A stretch of DNA of 64,000 bases. It comes from Mytilus edulis. Its lineage: Eukaryota > Mollusca > Bivalvia > Mytilida > Mytilidae. Made by a program: the position numbers and the translations under genes. The notes beneath the pieces are model-generated. The model did no database searches and was not told where the DNA came from. It saw only the letters and a program-made list of their open reading frames with translations. This document shows positions 24,993 to 37,800 of the stretch, piece after piece; positions within the stretch are counted from its first letter, which is position 1, and every line of letters begins with the position of its first letter. The stretch spans positions 74,227,335 to 74,291,334 of the forward strand of contig NC_092354.1 in the NCBI RefSeq assembly GCF_963676685.1. Direction: 5' to 3'.

Positions 24993-25443
24993 AATTAAGA
25001 AAATACATATATCTCTAAAATGGGTTACTTTATGAAATCTCTTGAAAATGCCTGCTTTCAGTACCATTAACGCCACGGTACATCATAAGTCTTTAATGTT
25101 CCCATTGTGTGAATGAGACGAATGTCGTTAATTATAGTTAAGCATTAAACCTAGCTAAGGCTGCATATCGTCAATTCTAGTTGAACATTTAACCCATCTA
25201 AGCAAGACTAAAACCTTAAAGGGGTTTGAAGAATTACAAACGTCTAATGAATAGCAAAAAATAAGCAATATGAAATAACGAGCAAGGCAGATAAAGAGGA
25301 GAGGAAAAAAATGCCTGAAAATCAAAGAAAGAAATAAAAAGATCCACCGCGCAGAATCTTTTCTACTTTTAACTTCTTACCTCTTACAACATATCATTCT
25401 AGATGTTTCAAAATATTTCAAATTATTATATTTATCCAATCAG

Positions 25444-25689
25444 GAGTTTGTACAGTTGACCCACTTAGTTCATCTTCTAACACCTTCTTGTTTGGATTTA
25501 AAACGAGTGCTAAAAATCCGAAAGTAGGAAGAATGTTCAGTGCGTATGGAGCTCTGAGGTTTGGTAATGGTACCAAGGAACAGTACATGGGACAAACAAA
25601 AATCAGGGGCATGCAAGTTGATCAATGGAAATCTTGTCAGTACTGGTCAAGTATGGACGCTACGATGACAGTTAATTGGTATTTTACAA
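25444..25689 (+). CDS. Exon c: ectodomain with QVDQWKSCQYW motif
   Basis: Acceptor CCAATCAG, donor GTAAGT. The start is (G)VCTVDPLSSSSNTF, the middle contains GALRFGNGTKEQYMG (sequon NGT), then KIRGMQVDQWKSCQYWSSMD and a terminal TVNWYFT. The MGQ..IRG..VDQWKSC phrase is the most family-specific part. It leaves one base that joins exon d to make Arg. Confidence 0.9.
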
Positions 25690-25744
25690 GTAAGTTTATT
25701 CCAGTTTAGTTTTGTAAATAAAATTTCAGAAGACCTTATTTATA

Positions 25745-26052
25745 GTGGGTTTGGAAACAAGTTATTGCAACTTATAGCAATCCCTTTCTACTTTGCGGGT
25801 GTGAGTGCTGCCTTGTAGCAGGATTAACCTTTCTACAAGGGTGTCTTTTCCGTACAAGAGATATGGCTCTCTCTTAGCACGGGTCAGCCATTTATCGCCC
25901 CCTTCAGACGGACTAACATCGTTTCTAAAGACCATACTCGCAAATGGTGTCAAGGAAGACCCGAAAGTTCAGTCCCTGAAAATTTTCTCCCCGGACCGGT
26001 AATCGAACAGGGAACCCTTTGTGTTAGTTGTCCGATGTGATAAGCACTGCAC
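25745..26052 (-). repeat. tRNA-like SINE (tRNA-Val-like head), minus orientation
   Basis: The reverse complement begins at the right: (GGCTTCCGTA)GTGCAGTGCTTATCACATC, which resembles the 5' half of tRNA-Val, and then has a B-box-like CTGTTCGATTACC. The body follows (CGATGTTAGTCCGTCTGAAG, CCTGCTACAAGGCAGCACTC, GCAAAGTAGAAAGGGATTGC) toward 25745. The 5'-most tRNA-like bases overlap the end of the adjacent transposon (see findings). It lies in the intron after exon c. Confidence 0.65.
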
Positions 26053-26089
26053 TACGGAAGCCGATAAGGGCCATTAAAAAAAAATAATT

Positions 26090-26300
26090 ATGTCGTAATT
26101 ACGACATAGCATGTCGTAATTTCGACATGACATGTCGTTATTACGACATCGCTATGTCGTTATTTCGACATAATATGTCGTTATAACGACATCGCTATGT
26201 CGTAATTTCGACATAACATGTCGTTATAACGACATCGCTATGTCGTAATTTCGACATATCATGTCGTTATAACGACAAAGCTATGTCGTAATAAAGACAT
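26090..26300. repeat. Array of palindromic 18-mers (ATGTCGNNATNNCGACAT), left
   Basis: About seven tandem units, such as ATGTCGTAATTACGACAT and ATGTCGTTATAACGACAT, joined by short AGC, AAC or CGCT linkers. Most units are self-complementary. The last unit is damaged. Confidence 0.9.
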
Positions 26301-26309
26301 CGCTATATA

Positions 26310-26480
26310 TAAAAGAATATGTATTATGATTGCCAAGAGACTAAATGACACAGAAATTAACAACTATAGGTCATCATAATGCCCCAAATAATTTGAAAAG
26401 CCCCACATAGTCAGCTATAAAAGAGGGAAGAAAGATACCAGAGGGAGAGCCCCCGAAATGCTGAGTGGCAGACAGTGTTA
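26310..26480 (+). repeat. Family B-like segment inside left inverted repeat
   Basis: AAAGAATATGTATTATGATT, GCCAAGAGACTAAATGACAC, AACAACTATAGGTCATCATA and CATAGTCAGCTATAAAAG parallel family B, with a shortened middle. The mirrored copy is at about 30345-30510. Confidence 0.75.
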
Positions 26481-28029
26481 TTAATCAATTATTAGCTCCC
26501 TTGGTAAAACTCCAAATTTCATATTTAATGTATTTCATTGTTAAATAATTTACATGAAGCTTAATAAGTATATATTTGTTTATTGCATAGATTTTGCTAT
26601 TTGAATTCATTGGTTAAAGATATTTATTTATATTGTAAAGTTTAATATTTGCATCGTTGCAAAATCTTTGGTTACCTTCTTTGAGTAGATTCAGTGAGAA
26701 ACTTATATATTTTATAGATCCCATGGGATTACACCAACCGTGTATGATAGGTGTAACTTTCCAAGCTATCCATCTCCCTATAAATAAGAGCAAACTTCAA
26801 GGCTTTTTGTAACAAAGTTGAATTGAAGTCTTGATAGCTCTATTTCTTCTTTCAAACGGTGGGCACGATGTTCCTATAACGCCTAGGATTTAAAACAGAA
26901 TCTTCGATATTTCATCCGCAAAACAAAATAAAAATAAAAATGTTAGAAAGCACGAAACAATATTGTAACAAATTCAGTAAATGTTTTAAATTATGTTTTT
27001 ACAGCATATACTAAGTAATATCTAGTATATTTGAGGATTAAAATAAGAAAGCTATGTGAAAAAAACGGATGTCCAACGTTACATTTATGAAAAACTGTTT
27101 TAACTCTTATGTATAGTGATCTTATTTCTTATTCTCTGATCTTCTTGATTCTTGGCAGGAACAACGACATGTGTTAGTTCTCTGTGCCGTTAAAGCCGTT
27201 ATTTTGCCAAATTTCATTTGACTCGGTGGCTGCATATTATGCTGGAATAAGAAAAATGTCCAACGACGTTTTTCATTAACTCAACGACTGAAAGTGAATT
27301 TTATAAGTAGATATAGCAGAAAATGAATAAAAAGAGTAAGACAATAATAATATCTAACAAAAGTACAAATGTTTGCCTCATTTGAGTTCAAATATTGCTG
27401 ATTCAATAAAATCTTCTCTACACAGTCGTTTTTCAAACGGTAGCTATTTTGTCCAAGTTGATATTTCATTTTTCAAAGCAGTTAACGCGTATTTTTTATA
27501 ATTGATAAAAACAAAAGTCAGATACACGAAGAGTAAAAAATGCCAAGATTCTTTTCTTATTACCTACATATTTGGGTCTTAAAGGAATAAAATGCTTCCA
27601 CACATTACAAAATGGTAGCCAATTTGTCCAAACGTCTGAAAACGTCTAAAATCCTAAAGACGCTGGTTTCAATTAAATGTTCATGATAATTAAAACAAAT
27701 CGTGTTATGAAATTTGGAAAAAGAGGTTGATGATTGCTGCCGAAAAAAAAAGAATAGTGCATGTTGCTATAGACTCCGCCCGGGGACATAGGTTCGACAC
27801 AGGTTCAATTTTGCAATTTTTATTAATCGTTTATAGCTTTTAACGATTTATTTAAAAGAATTGGGAAATGGGGAAAACATCCCATTACATGAACTTCGTC
27901 CAACTTTTGCAAAGACAAATTGGAGACACCAAGACAGTCCTCTAAATGTAAAATGCGAATTGAAATTTATGTTACGGAAGTACTCCGAAATAGATCATTT
28001 AAAGTCGTCACTTCAGTAAGGTGCAATCA

Positions 28030-28650
28030 CCAATATTAAAAGACTTAATACCAGTTCACGGAATGTTTTACTTCGCGATTTGTCCTGCTATTCATGTTAT
28101 AACGGTCGTGATGAAAATAATTCCTGTACTAGCGAAGCCGGAACTTTTCGTCAATATAAACTTGTGCATGAAATGGAGGTAATTGAAAGACGAATCCCAA
28201 ACAGCGACGAAAACCGTTTCATCGAATTAATAAAAAGCCGGGATTATATTTGCCGTTTTCGCGGACGATCCAGAAGTAGATTACTATATTTTAGAATGTA
28301 TATCAGAAGTTAAACGCTACAGATGACTTGGGGAAATAAAGCCAAGGTTCAAGTAATTGAAGGGGTGTATTTCGACAACTTACATGTATGTGCCAGGGAA
28401 AATACAATGCCGAGTATTCAAATTTAACCAATGGTAAAAATGTTCGATTTACTTGCAGAGTGTCAGATATATTTGTATTGGTTGAATTAAGATATAGAAA
28501 TTTTACAATGACAGATGATATGCACCTTGAAAGTTTAATATCCTATGATAAAATAAAAATATGGAAAACCGTATACATGTACTTCCGTCCCATCTTTCCT
28601 TCCTACACTACTTGCGACAGTACTGCATTTTTAGTTGAAATAACGTAAAG
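28030..28650 (+). pseudogene. Possible decayed coding region inside the transposon
   Basis: Several frames carry protein-like runs, for example GRDENNSCTSEAGTFRQYKL then NRFIELIKSRDYIC, with DYYILECISEVKRYR in another frame, followed by YNAEYSNLTNGKNVRFTC. The run of adjacent open stretches suggests a frameshifted, dead open frame, perhaps from the element's own gene. I recognise no transposase motif and composition alone could explain it. Confidence 0.25.
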
Positions 28651-28689
28651 GGTAAACATTATTAAATCGATTTCCACAACTCGAGGTAA

Positions 28690-29180
28690 TTTTGAACAGA
28701 TATATCATGTTATGGAGGGGTATTTGCGAAAAATACAAGTCGAGGGACTTAAATTTCCCGAGCCGCTAGGCAAGGGAAATTTTGTCCCAAGACTTGTAGT
28801 TTTTGCAAATACCCCTCCATAACATGATATATCTGTTTAATTACACCGAATGAATTTTAATTAAAACTCTCTGTACTAGGAAAAGGAAATCTTTATTTGA
28901 GGACAAGTACTATCATAAAATATACCGCGGGAACTATACATGTACTTATTCGCGTTCGCGCTGTCTTTATGTAACGTCATATCCGAAAAATTGGCGGGAA
29001 AATGCTCGAGAGGGTAAAAAAGGAATATCCAAAATGGCAAATACCATGGTATTTGAGGCATATTCACCGGCAGTGGTGAAAAACAGTCAGATTCGTTTGA
29101 AGTGAGGAAGAAATGTTAGAATATGCGAAAAATACACTGGCTATCAGCCAATCAAAAGCTGGCATTCTAATATAAGGTGT
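28690..29180. mobile_element. MITE-like element with a 150-bp hairpin end
   Basis: ACAGATATATCATGTTATGG, AGGGGTATTTGC at 28695-28730 is mirrored by GCAAATACCCCTCCATAACA, TGATATATCTGT at 28805-28838; the loop contains CCCGAGCCGCTAGGCAAGGG. The segment to about 29175 ends with CTATCAGCCAATCAAAAGCT, a type of sequence often next to such hairpins in bivalves. Nested in the 4.65-kb transposon. Confidence 0.6.
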
Positions 29181-29237
29181 AATTATTGATAAAATGACAT
29201 CACAAAACGAACAGAACCAAAATCAACCAACAATATA

Positions 29238-29378
29238 CAAATATAGCCTTTGTATGAGGTCGATACAAGGATATATTGACCCGAAAGAAGTTTTGACTGA
29301 GGACGAAGTCCGAGGTCGATATACTTCTTTGGGTCGATATATCCTGTATTGACCTCATACAAAGGCTATATTTGATAT
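29238..29378. repeat. Hairpin inverted repeat
   Basis: AAATATAGCCTTTGTATGAG, GTCGATACAAGGATATATTG and ACCCGAAAGAAGT are mirrored by ACTTCTTTGGGTCGATATAT, CCTGTATTGACCTCATACAA and AGGCTATATTT. The arms are about 55 bp around a GACTGAGGACGAAGTC-like centre. Confidence 0.75.
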
Positions 29379-29868
29379 ATTATGAATTTCCGACCATGTT
29401 AGTTTGTATCAAAATCGTCATTTAGGTTTGTTGGAACTTTATAGATATGACATTGTCCCCTTGACAATAACAACATATTAGTTGTTATTTCATTTACTTT
29501 TTATTTGGACAACTTATGTATTTGAAGATTTTTTTTCGTCAAATAATCGATCACAGATATGATCATTTGTTTCAAAACGTTAAACAATATCCTGAAATTC
29601 ATTACATGAAGTCACAAAGTATATCGGTTTTTAGATATTCTAAAAATAACCGTGCAATATGCTTTTTGCCGGTCAATATGCTTTTTGCTATCCGGCCTTT
29701 CCTCTCTACCTTAGAAAATATAGTTTAACATGTGACTATCCCTAAACGAATCAAATTTGTTAAAATATACGAATTAATAATATCATAAAAAACCGAATAA
29801 AACTTGCAAAAATTAAACGAAGTCAAAAACCCTCTTCGACGCCGCATGTTTAAAAAGTGTAACGTCGT

Positions 29869-30700
29869 GTTGTAGGAATATCGTGCCCAACGTTTGAAAG
29901 TAGAAATAGAGCTATTAATACTTCAATTCACCCTTATTACAAGAAACCATGTAGTTTGCGCTTATATTAATGGAGATGAAAGCTTGGCATGCAATGTCAG
30001 TCCTCATAATTTCCACGTCTCATTTGTTTATTTCAAACTTGTCTAGCTATACAGCCCTTCCACGGCAGGTAACTTATAAAACTTAGACGGGATTTAAAAA
30101 ATATATAAGTTTCTCACTGAAGGTATCCAAAGAAGGTAACCAAAGATTTTTTGACGATGCAAATATTAAACTTTACAATATAAATTAAAAATCTTTAACC
30201 AATGAATTCAAATAGCAAAAGCTATGCAATTAACAAATATATACTTATTAAGCTTCATGTAAATTATTTAACAATGAAATATATTAAATATGAAATTTGG
30301 AGTTTTACCAAGGGAGCTAACTAATCATTAATTAATAACACTGTCTACCACACAGCATTTCGGGGACTCTCCCTTTGGTATCTTTCCTCCCTCTTTTATA
30401 GCTGACTAATCGGGGGCTTTTCTAATTATTGGGGGCATTATGATGACCTATAGTTGTTAATTTCTGTGTCATTTAGTCTCTTGGCTATCATAATACATAT
30501 TCTTTTATATATAACGATGTCGTTATTACGACATGATATGTCGAAATTACGACATAGCGATGTCGTTATAACGACATGTTATGTCGAAATTACGACATAG
30601 CGATGTCGTAATAACGACATGTTATGTCGAAATTACGACATGCTATGTCGTAATTACGACATAAAATAATTTTTTTGAATGGCCCTTATCGGCTTCCGTA
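29869..30700 (-). repeat. Right terminal inverted repeat
   Basis: Reverse complement of 26053-26880, including the family B-like segment and the palindrome array. The final 20 bases match the left end exactly. Confidence 0.85.
30517..30662. repeat. Array of palindromic 18-mers, right
   Basis: Six or so ATGTCGNNATNNCGACAT units, mirror image of the array at 26090-26300 but shorter, so the arrays have gained or lost units independently. Confidence 0.9.
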
Positions 30701-30706
30701 CTGCAC

Positions 30707-31448
30707 GGCTGATAAGCATGGCTCACCTGAAGATCTTAGCTTGTTGGATACATAATTATCGATTATTCCATAATAATGATATAGTTTTACCTTTGATTAT
30801 GATAAACAAAATTACTGGAAATTTTTATTTTTTTTTAAATTTGACTGTGTAGACATGTCGAGCTTTTTGAAATCTAGAATTTTATTATAGTGGGAGAAAA
30901 AAAAACATACTGATTTGGTAAAGTTTAACATAAGCATCTGTTCCTGTAACGGTTTGCTGATATTTGATACGTTGCTTATTCAATTTTTGTCCTGATGTTC
31001 AGTGACCCTCATTCCATTTAAGAGCCAGACTGTCTTTAACCAAATAACAAATCTCACTCGTTGATATCTGTAGTCATTTTTTAAAGATCGCATTTGTTCA
31101 TTGATCTCCTGTTCTTATATGTATTAAAACGTCAATCTCATCCATTGAATACAGAAACAGAAAATGGAAGGAAGATTGTTTCGGTTGTTTATTTTGTTTA
31201 AAATTTAGTTGTGCATGGGAAACAATTCATAAATATAAAAAAATGAAATATAATATGTTTGTCAATTATACATCTTTCATGGGTTTCTTTTTCCTTTGAT
31301 TCTGAATTTAATGAATTATGGGTAAATATTCAAAAACGTACACCAACTCATTATGATTGGTTAACACGTCCTGGACACTTGAAAATCAGCCAATGACGTG
31401 ACGTTGTTTTCATTAACAGTCAGAACAATGACATTTAACAAATATAAA
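30707..31448. other. Intron stretch, nothing recognised
   Basis: Intron between exons c and d, right of the transposon. No repeat or exon seen. Confidence 0.4.
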
Positions 31449-31640
31449 AAAGAAGATGTGGTATGATTGCCAATGATTCAACTCTCCGCAAGAGACCAAA
31501 ATGACACATAAATTAACAACTGTGGGTCACCGTACGGCCTTAAACAATGAGCAAAGGCCATACCGCATAGTCAGCCATAAAAGGCCCCGAAATTACAATG
31601 TAAAACAATTCAAACGAGAAAAGTAACGGCCTAATTTATG
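31449..31640 (+). repeat. Family B repeat, well preserved
   Basis: AAGAAGATGTGGTATGATTG, CCAATGATTCAACTCTCCGC, GGCCTTAAACAATGAGCAAA, CCGCATAGTCAGCCATAAAA and CAAACGAGAAAAGTAACGGCC. It ends about 45 bp before the acceptor of exon d. Confidence 0.85.
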
Positions 31641-31685
31641 TAGTTCTTTTGACTTTTAGATTTAACTTTATTTCTAATTATTTAG

Positions 31686-31861
31686 GACCAGACTGGGGTA
31701 TGGCTGACGGCAGAAAGCAAGTTCCGGTCAGATGTACAGTTACCGGAAACATTTGGGAAGTTAAAGGAAGTGTTCGTGCAGCTAGAAAATTCACACACAC
31801 CTACGAGTTCTCTGAATATCTAACTGACGATATGGCTCACCTTACTACAAAGACTTTTGAG
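31686..31861 (+). CDS. Exon d: ectodomain; its 3' end seeds the minisatellite
   Basis: Acceptor TTATTTAG, donor GTACTC. The split Arg codon is followed by PDWGMADGRKQVPVRCTVTG, then NIWEVKGSVRAARKFTHTYE, and the exon ends in phase 0 with HLTTKTFE. The last 21 bases (31841-31861) are the first part of the 57-bp repeat that fills the next intron. The donor lacks the usual G at position +5 (GTACTC), so it is weak. This start and end are the only choice that keeps the frame to exons c and e. Confidence 0.88.
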
Positions 31862-34800
31862 GTACTCATGAACATAGCCCAATTATAATAGGCTCAACTT
31901 ACTACACAAGACTTTTGAGGTATTCATGTACATAACCCAATTATAATAGGCTTAACTTACTACAAAGACTTTTGGGGTATTCGTGTACATAACCCAATTA
32001 TTATAGGCTCAACTTACTACAAAGACTTTTGAGGTATTCGTGTACATAACCCAATTATAATAGGCTCAACTTACTACAAAGACTTTTGAGGTATTCATGA
32101 ACTTAACCCGATTATAATAGGCTCAACTTACTACAAAGACTTTTGAGGTATTCATGAACTTAACCCGATTATAATAGGCTCAACTTACTACAAAGACTTT
32201 TGAGGTATTCATGTACATAACCCAATTATAATAGGCTCAACTTACTACAAAGACTTTTGAGGTATTCATGTACATAACCCAATTATAATAGGCTCAACTT
32301 ACTACAAAAACTTTTGAGGTATTTATATACTTAACCCAATTATAATAGGCTTAATTAATTACAAAGACTTTTGAGGTATTCATGTACATAACCCGATTAT
32401 AATAGGCTCAACTTACTACAAAGACTTTTGAGGTATTCATGAACTTAACCCGATTATAATAGGCTCAACTTACTACAAAGACTTTTGAGGTATTCGTGTA
32501 CATAACCCAATTATAATAGACTCAACTTACTACAAAGACTTTTGAGGTATTCATGTACATAACCCAATTATTATAGACTCAACTTACTACAAAGACTTTT
32601 GAGGTATTCATGTACATAACCCAATTATAATAGGCTCAACTTACTACAAAGACTTTTGAGGTATTCGTGTACATAACCCAATTATAATAGGCTTAACTTA
32701 CTACAAAGACTTTTGAGGTATTCATGTACATAACCCAATTATAATAGGCTCAACTTACTACAAAGACTTTTGAGGTATTCATGAACTTAACCCGATTATA
32801 ATAGGCTCAACTTACTACAAAGACTTTTGAGGTATTCGTGTACATAACCCAATTATAATAGGCTCAACTTACTACAAAGACTTTTGAGGTATTCATGTAC
32901 ATAACCCAATTATAATAGACTCAACTTACTACAAAGACTTTTGAGGTATTCATGTACATAACCCAATTATTATAGGCTCAACTTACTACAAAGACTTTTG
33001 AGGTATTCATGTACATAACCCAATTATAATAGGCTCAACTTACTACAAAGACTTTTGAGGTATTCGTGTACATAACCCGATTATAATAGGCTCAACTTAC
33101 TACAAAGACTTTTGAGGTATTCATGAACTTAACCCGATTATAATAGGCTCAACTTACTACAAAGACTTTTGAGGTATTCGTGTACATAACCCAATTATAA
33201 TAGACTCAACTTACTACAAAGACTTTTGAGGTATTCATGTACATAACCCAATTATTATAGACTCAACTTACTACAAAGACTTTTGAGGTATTCATGTACA
33301 TAACCCAATTATAATAGGCTCAACTTACTACAAAGACTTTTGAGGTATTCGTGTACATAACCCAATTATAATAGGCTTAACTTACTACAAAGACTTTTGA
33401 GGTATTCATGTACATAACCCAATTATAATAGGCTCAACTTACTACAAAGACTTTTGCGGTATTCATGAACTTAACCCGATTATAATAGGCTCAACTTACT
33501 ACAAAGACTTTTGAGGTATTCGTGTACATAACCCAATTAATATAGTCTCAACGTACTACAAAGACTTTTGAGGTATTCATGTACATAACCCAATTATTAT
33601 AGGCTCAACTTACTACCAAGACTTTTGAGGTATTCGTGTACATAACCCGATTATAATAGGCTTAACTTACTACAAAGACTTTTGAGGTATTCGTGTACAT
33701 AACCCAATTATAATAGGCTCAACTTACTACAAAGACTTTTGAGGTATTCATGTACATAACCCAATTATAATAGACTCAACTTACTACAAAGACTTTTGAG
33801 GTATTCATGTACATAACCCAATTATTATAGGCTCAACTTACTACAAAGACTTTTGAGGTATTCATGTACATAACCCAATTATAATAGGCTCAACTTACTA
33901 CAAAGACTTTTGAGGTATTCATGTACATAACCCAATTATTATAGGCTCAACTTACTACAAAGACTTTTGAGGTATTCATGTACATAACCCAATTATAATA
34001 GGCTCAACTTACTACAAAGACTTTTGAGGTATTCATGTACATAACCCAATTATAATAGACTCAACTTACTACAAAGACTTTTGAGGTATTCATGTACATA
34101 ACCCAATTATAATAGGCTCAACTTACTACAAAGACTTTTGAGGTATTCATGTACATAACCCAATTATAATAGGCTCAACTTACTACAAAGACTTTTGAGG
34201 TATTCGTGTACATAACCCAATTATAATAGGCTCAACTTACTACAAAGACTTTTGAGGTATTCATGTACATAACCCAATTATAATAGGCTCAACTTACTAC
34301 AAAGACTTTTGAGGTATTCATGTACATAACCCAATTATTATAGGCTCAACTTACTACAAAGACTTTTGAGGTATTCGTGTACATAACCCAATTATAATAG
34401 GCTCAACTTACTACAAAGACTTTTGAGGTATTCGTGTACATAACCCAATTATAATAGGCTTAACTTACTACAAAGACTTTTGAGGTATTCATGTACATAA
34501 CCCAATTATAATAGGCTTAATTAATTACAAAGATTTTTGAGGTATTCATGTACATAACCCAATTATAATAGGCTTAATTAATTACAAAGACTTTTGAGGT
34601 ATTCATGTACATAACCCAATTATAATAGGCTCAACTTACTACAAAGACTTTTGAGGTATTCGTGTACATAACCCAATTATAATAGGCTTAACTTACTACA
34701 AAGACTTTTGAGGTATTCATGTACATAACCCAATTATAATAGGCTCAACTTACTACAAAGACTTTTGAGGTATTCATGTACATAACCCAATTATAATAGG

Positions 34801-37800
34801 CTTAACTTACTACAAAGACTTTTGAGGTATTCGTGTACATAACCCAATTATAATAGGCTCAACTTACTACAAAGACTTTTGAGGTATTCGTGTACATAAC
34901 CCAATTATAATAGGCTCAACTTACTACATAGACTTTTGAGGTATTCGTGTACATAACCCAATTATAATAGGCTCAACTTACTACAAAGACTTTTGAGGTA
35001 TTCATGTACATAACCCAATTATAATAGGCTCATCTTACTACAAAGACTTTTGAGGTATTCATGTACATAACCCAATTATAATAGACTCAACGTACTACAA
35101 AGACTTTTGAGGTATTTATATACTTAACCCAATTATAATAGGCTTAACTTACTACAAAGACTTTTGAGGTATTCGTGTACATAACCCAATTATTATAGGC
35201 TCAACTTACTACAAAGACTTTTGAGGTATTCATGTACATAACCCAATTATAATAGGCTCAACTTACTACAAAGACTTTTGAGGTATTCATGTACATAACC
35301 CAATTATAATAGACTCAACTTACTACAAAGACTTTTGAGGTATTTATATACTTAACCCAATTATAATAGGCTTAATTAATTACAAAGACTTTTGAGGTAT
35401 TCATGTACATAACCCGATTATAATAGGCTCAACTTACTACAAAGACTTTTGAGGTATTCATGAACTTAACCCAATTATAATAGGCTCAACTTACTACAAA
35501 GACTTTTGAGGTATTCATGAACTTAACCCGATTATAATAGGCTCAACTTACTACAAAGACTTTTGAGGTATTCGTGTACATAACCCAATTATAATAGGCT
35601 CAACTTACTACAAAGACTTTTGAGGTATTCATGTACATAACCCAATTATAATAGGCTCAACTTACTACAAAGACTTTTGAGGTATTCATGTACATAACCC
35701 AATTATTATAGGCTCAACTTACTACAAAGACTTTTGAGGTATTCATGTACATAACCCAATTATAATAGGCTCAACTTACTACAAAGACTTTTGAGGTATT
35801 CGTGTACATAACCCAATTATAATAGGCTCAACTTACTACAAAGACTTTTGAGGTATTCATGTACATAACCCAATTATAATAGGCTCAACTTACTACAAAG
35901 ACTTTTGAGGTATTCATGTACATAACCCAATTATAATAGGCTCAACTTACTACAAAGACTTTTGAGGTATTTGTGTACATAACCCAATTATAATAGGCTC
36001 AACTTACTACAAAGACTTTTGAGGTATTCGTGTACATAACCCAATTATTATAGGCTCAACTTACTACAAAGACTTTTGAGGTATTCGTGTACATAACCCA
36101 ATTATAATAGGCTCAACTTACTACAAAGACTTTTGAGGTATTCGTGTACATAACCCAATTATAACAGGCTTAACTTACTACAAAGACTTTTGAGGTATTC
36201 ATGTACATAACCCAATTATAATAGGCTTAATTAATTACAAAGACTTTTGAGGTATTCATGTACATAACCCAATTATAATAGGCTTAATTAATTACAAAGA
36301 CTTTTGAGGTATTCATGTACATAACCCAATTATAATAGGCTCAACTTACTACAAAGACTTTTGAGGTATTCGTGTACATAACCCAATTATAATAGGCTTA
36401 ACTTACTACAAAGACTTTTGAGGTATTCATGTACATAACCCAATTATAATAGGCTCAACTTACTACAAAGACTTTTGAGGTATTCATGTACATAACCCAA
36501 TTATAATAGGCTCAACTTACTACAAAGACTTTTGAGGTATTCGTGTACATAACCCAATTATAATAGGCTCAACTTACTACATAGACTTTTGAGGTATTCG
36601 TGTACATAACCCGATTATAATAGGCTCAACTTACTACAAAGACTTTTGAGGTATTCATGTACATAACCCGATTATAATAGGCTCAACTTACTACAAAGAC
36701 TTTTGAGGTATTCGTGTACATAACCCAATTATTATAGGCTCAAAGACTTTTGAGGTATTCATGTACATAACCCGATTATAATAGGCTCAACTTACTACAA
36801 AGACTTTTGAGGTATTCATGTACATAACCCAATTATTATAGGCTCAAAGACTTTTGAGGTATTCATGTACATAACCCGATTATAATAGGCTCAACTTACT
36901 ACAAAGACTTTTGAGGTATTCGTGTACATAACCCAATTATTATAGGCTCAAAGACTTTTGAGGTATTCATGTACATAACCCGATTATAATAGGCTCAACT
37001 TACTACAAAGACTTTTGAGGTATTCATGTACATAACCCAATTATTATAGGCTCAACTTACTACAAAGACTTTTGAGGTATTCATGTACATAACCCAATTA
37101 TTATAGGCTCAACTTACTTCAAAAACTTTTGAGGTATTCATGTACATAACCCAATTATAATAGGCTCAACTTACTACAAAGACTTTTGAGGTATTTTATA
37201 CATAACCCAATTATTATAGGTTCAACTTACTTCAAAGACTTTTGAGGTATTCATGTTCATAACCCAATTATTATAGGCTCAACTTACTACAAAGACTTTT
37301 GAGGTATTCATGTTCATAACCCAATTATTATAGGCTCAACTTACTACAAAGGCTTTTGAGGTATGCATGTACATAACCCAATTATAATAGGCTCAATTTA
37401 TAACAAAGACTTTTGAGGTATTCATGAACATAACCCAATTATAATAGGCTCAATTTACTACAAAGACTTTTGAGGTATTCATGTACATAACCCAATTATA
37501 ATAGGCTCAACTTACTACAAAGACTTTTGAGGTATTCATGTACATAACCCAATTATAATAGGCTTAACTTACTACAAAGACTTTTGAGGTATTCATGTAC
37601 ATAACCCAATTATAATAGGCTTAATTAATTACAAAGACTTTTGAGGTATTCATGTACATAACCCAATTATAATAGGCTTAACTTACTACAAAGACTTTTG
37701 AGGTATTCATGTACATAACCCAATTATAATAGGCTCAACTTACTACAAAGACTTTTGAGGTATTCATGTACATAACCCAATTATAATAGGCTCAACTTAC

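Larger units (their letters stand above)
26053..26880 (+). repeat. Left terminal inverted repeat
   Basis: Matches the reverse complement of 29869-30700 along its length with scattered differences. In order it has the 20-base end, a palindrome array, a family B-like segment, AT-rich sequence including AATTTACATGAAGCTTAATA, and an inner end at CACGATGTTCCTATAACG. Confidence 0.85.
26053..30700. mobile_element. 4.65-kb DNA transposon with ~830-bp terminal inverted repeats
   Basis: The left end starts TACGGAAGCCGATAAGGGCC and the right end finishes GGCCCTTATCGGCTTCCGTA, an exact 20-base inversion. The sequence CTGCAC directly flanks both ends (26047-26052 and 30701-30706), a likely 6-bp target duplication. 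The inverted repeats run about 26053-26880 and 29869-30700. The interior holds two hairpin MITE-like elements and perhaps a decayed open frame. The element lies in the intron between exons c and d. No transposase could be recognised, so the superfamily is open. Confidence 0.8.

Noticed and set aside
25762..26002. Overlapping 63-65-codon frames on both strands
   Set aside because: Both are inside the tRNA-like SINE.
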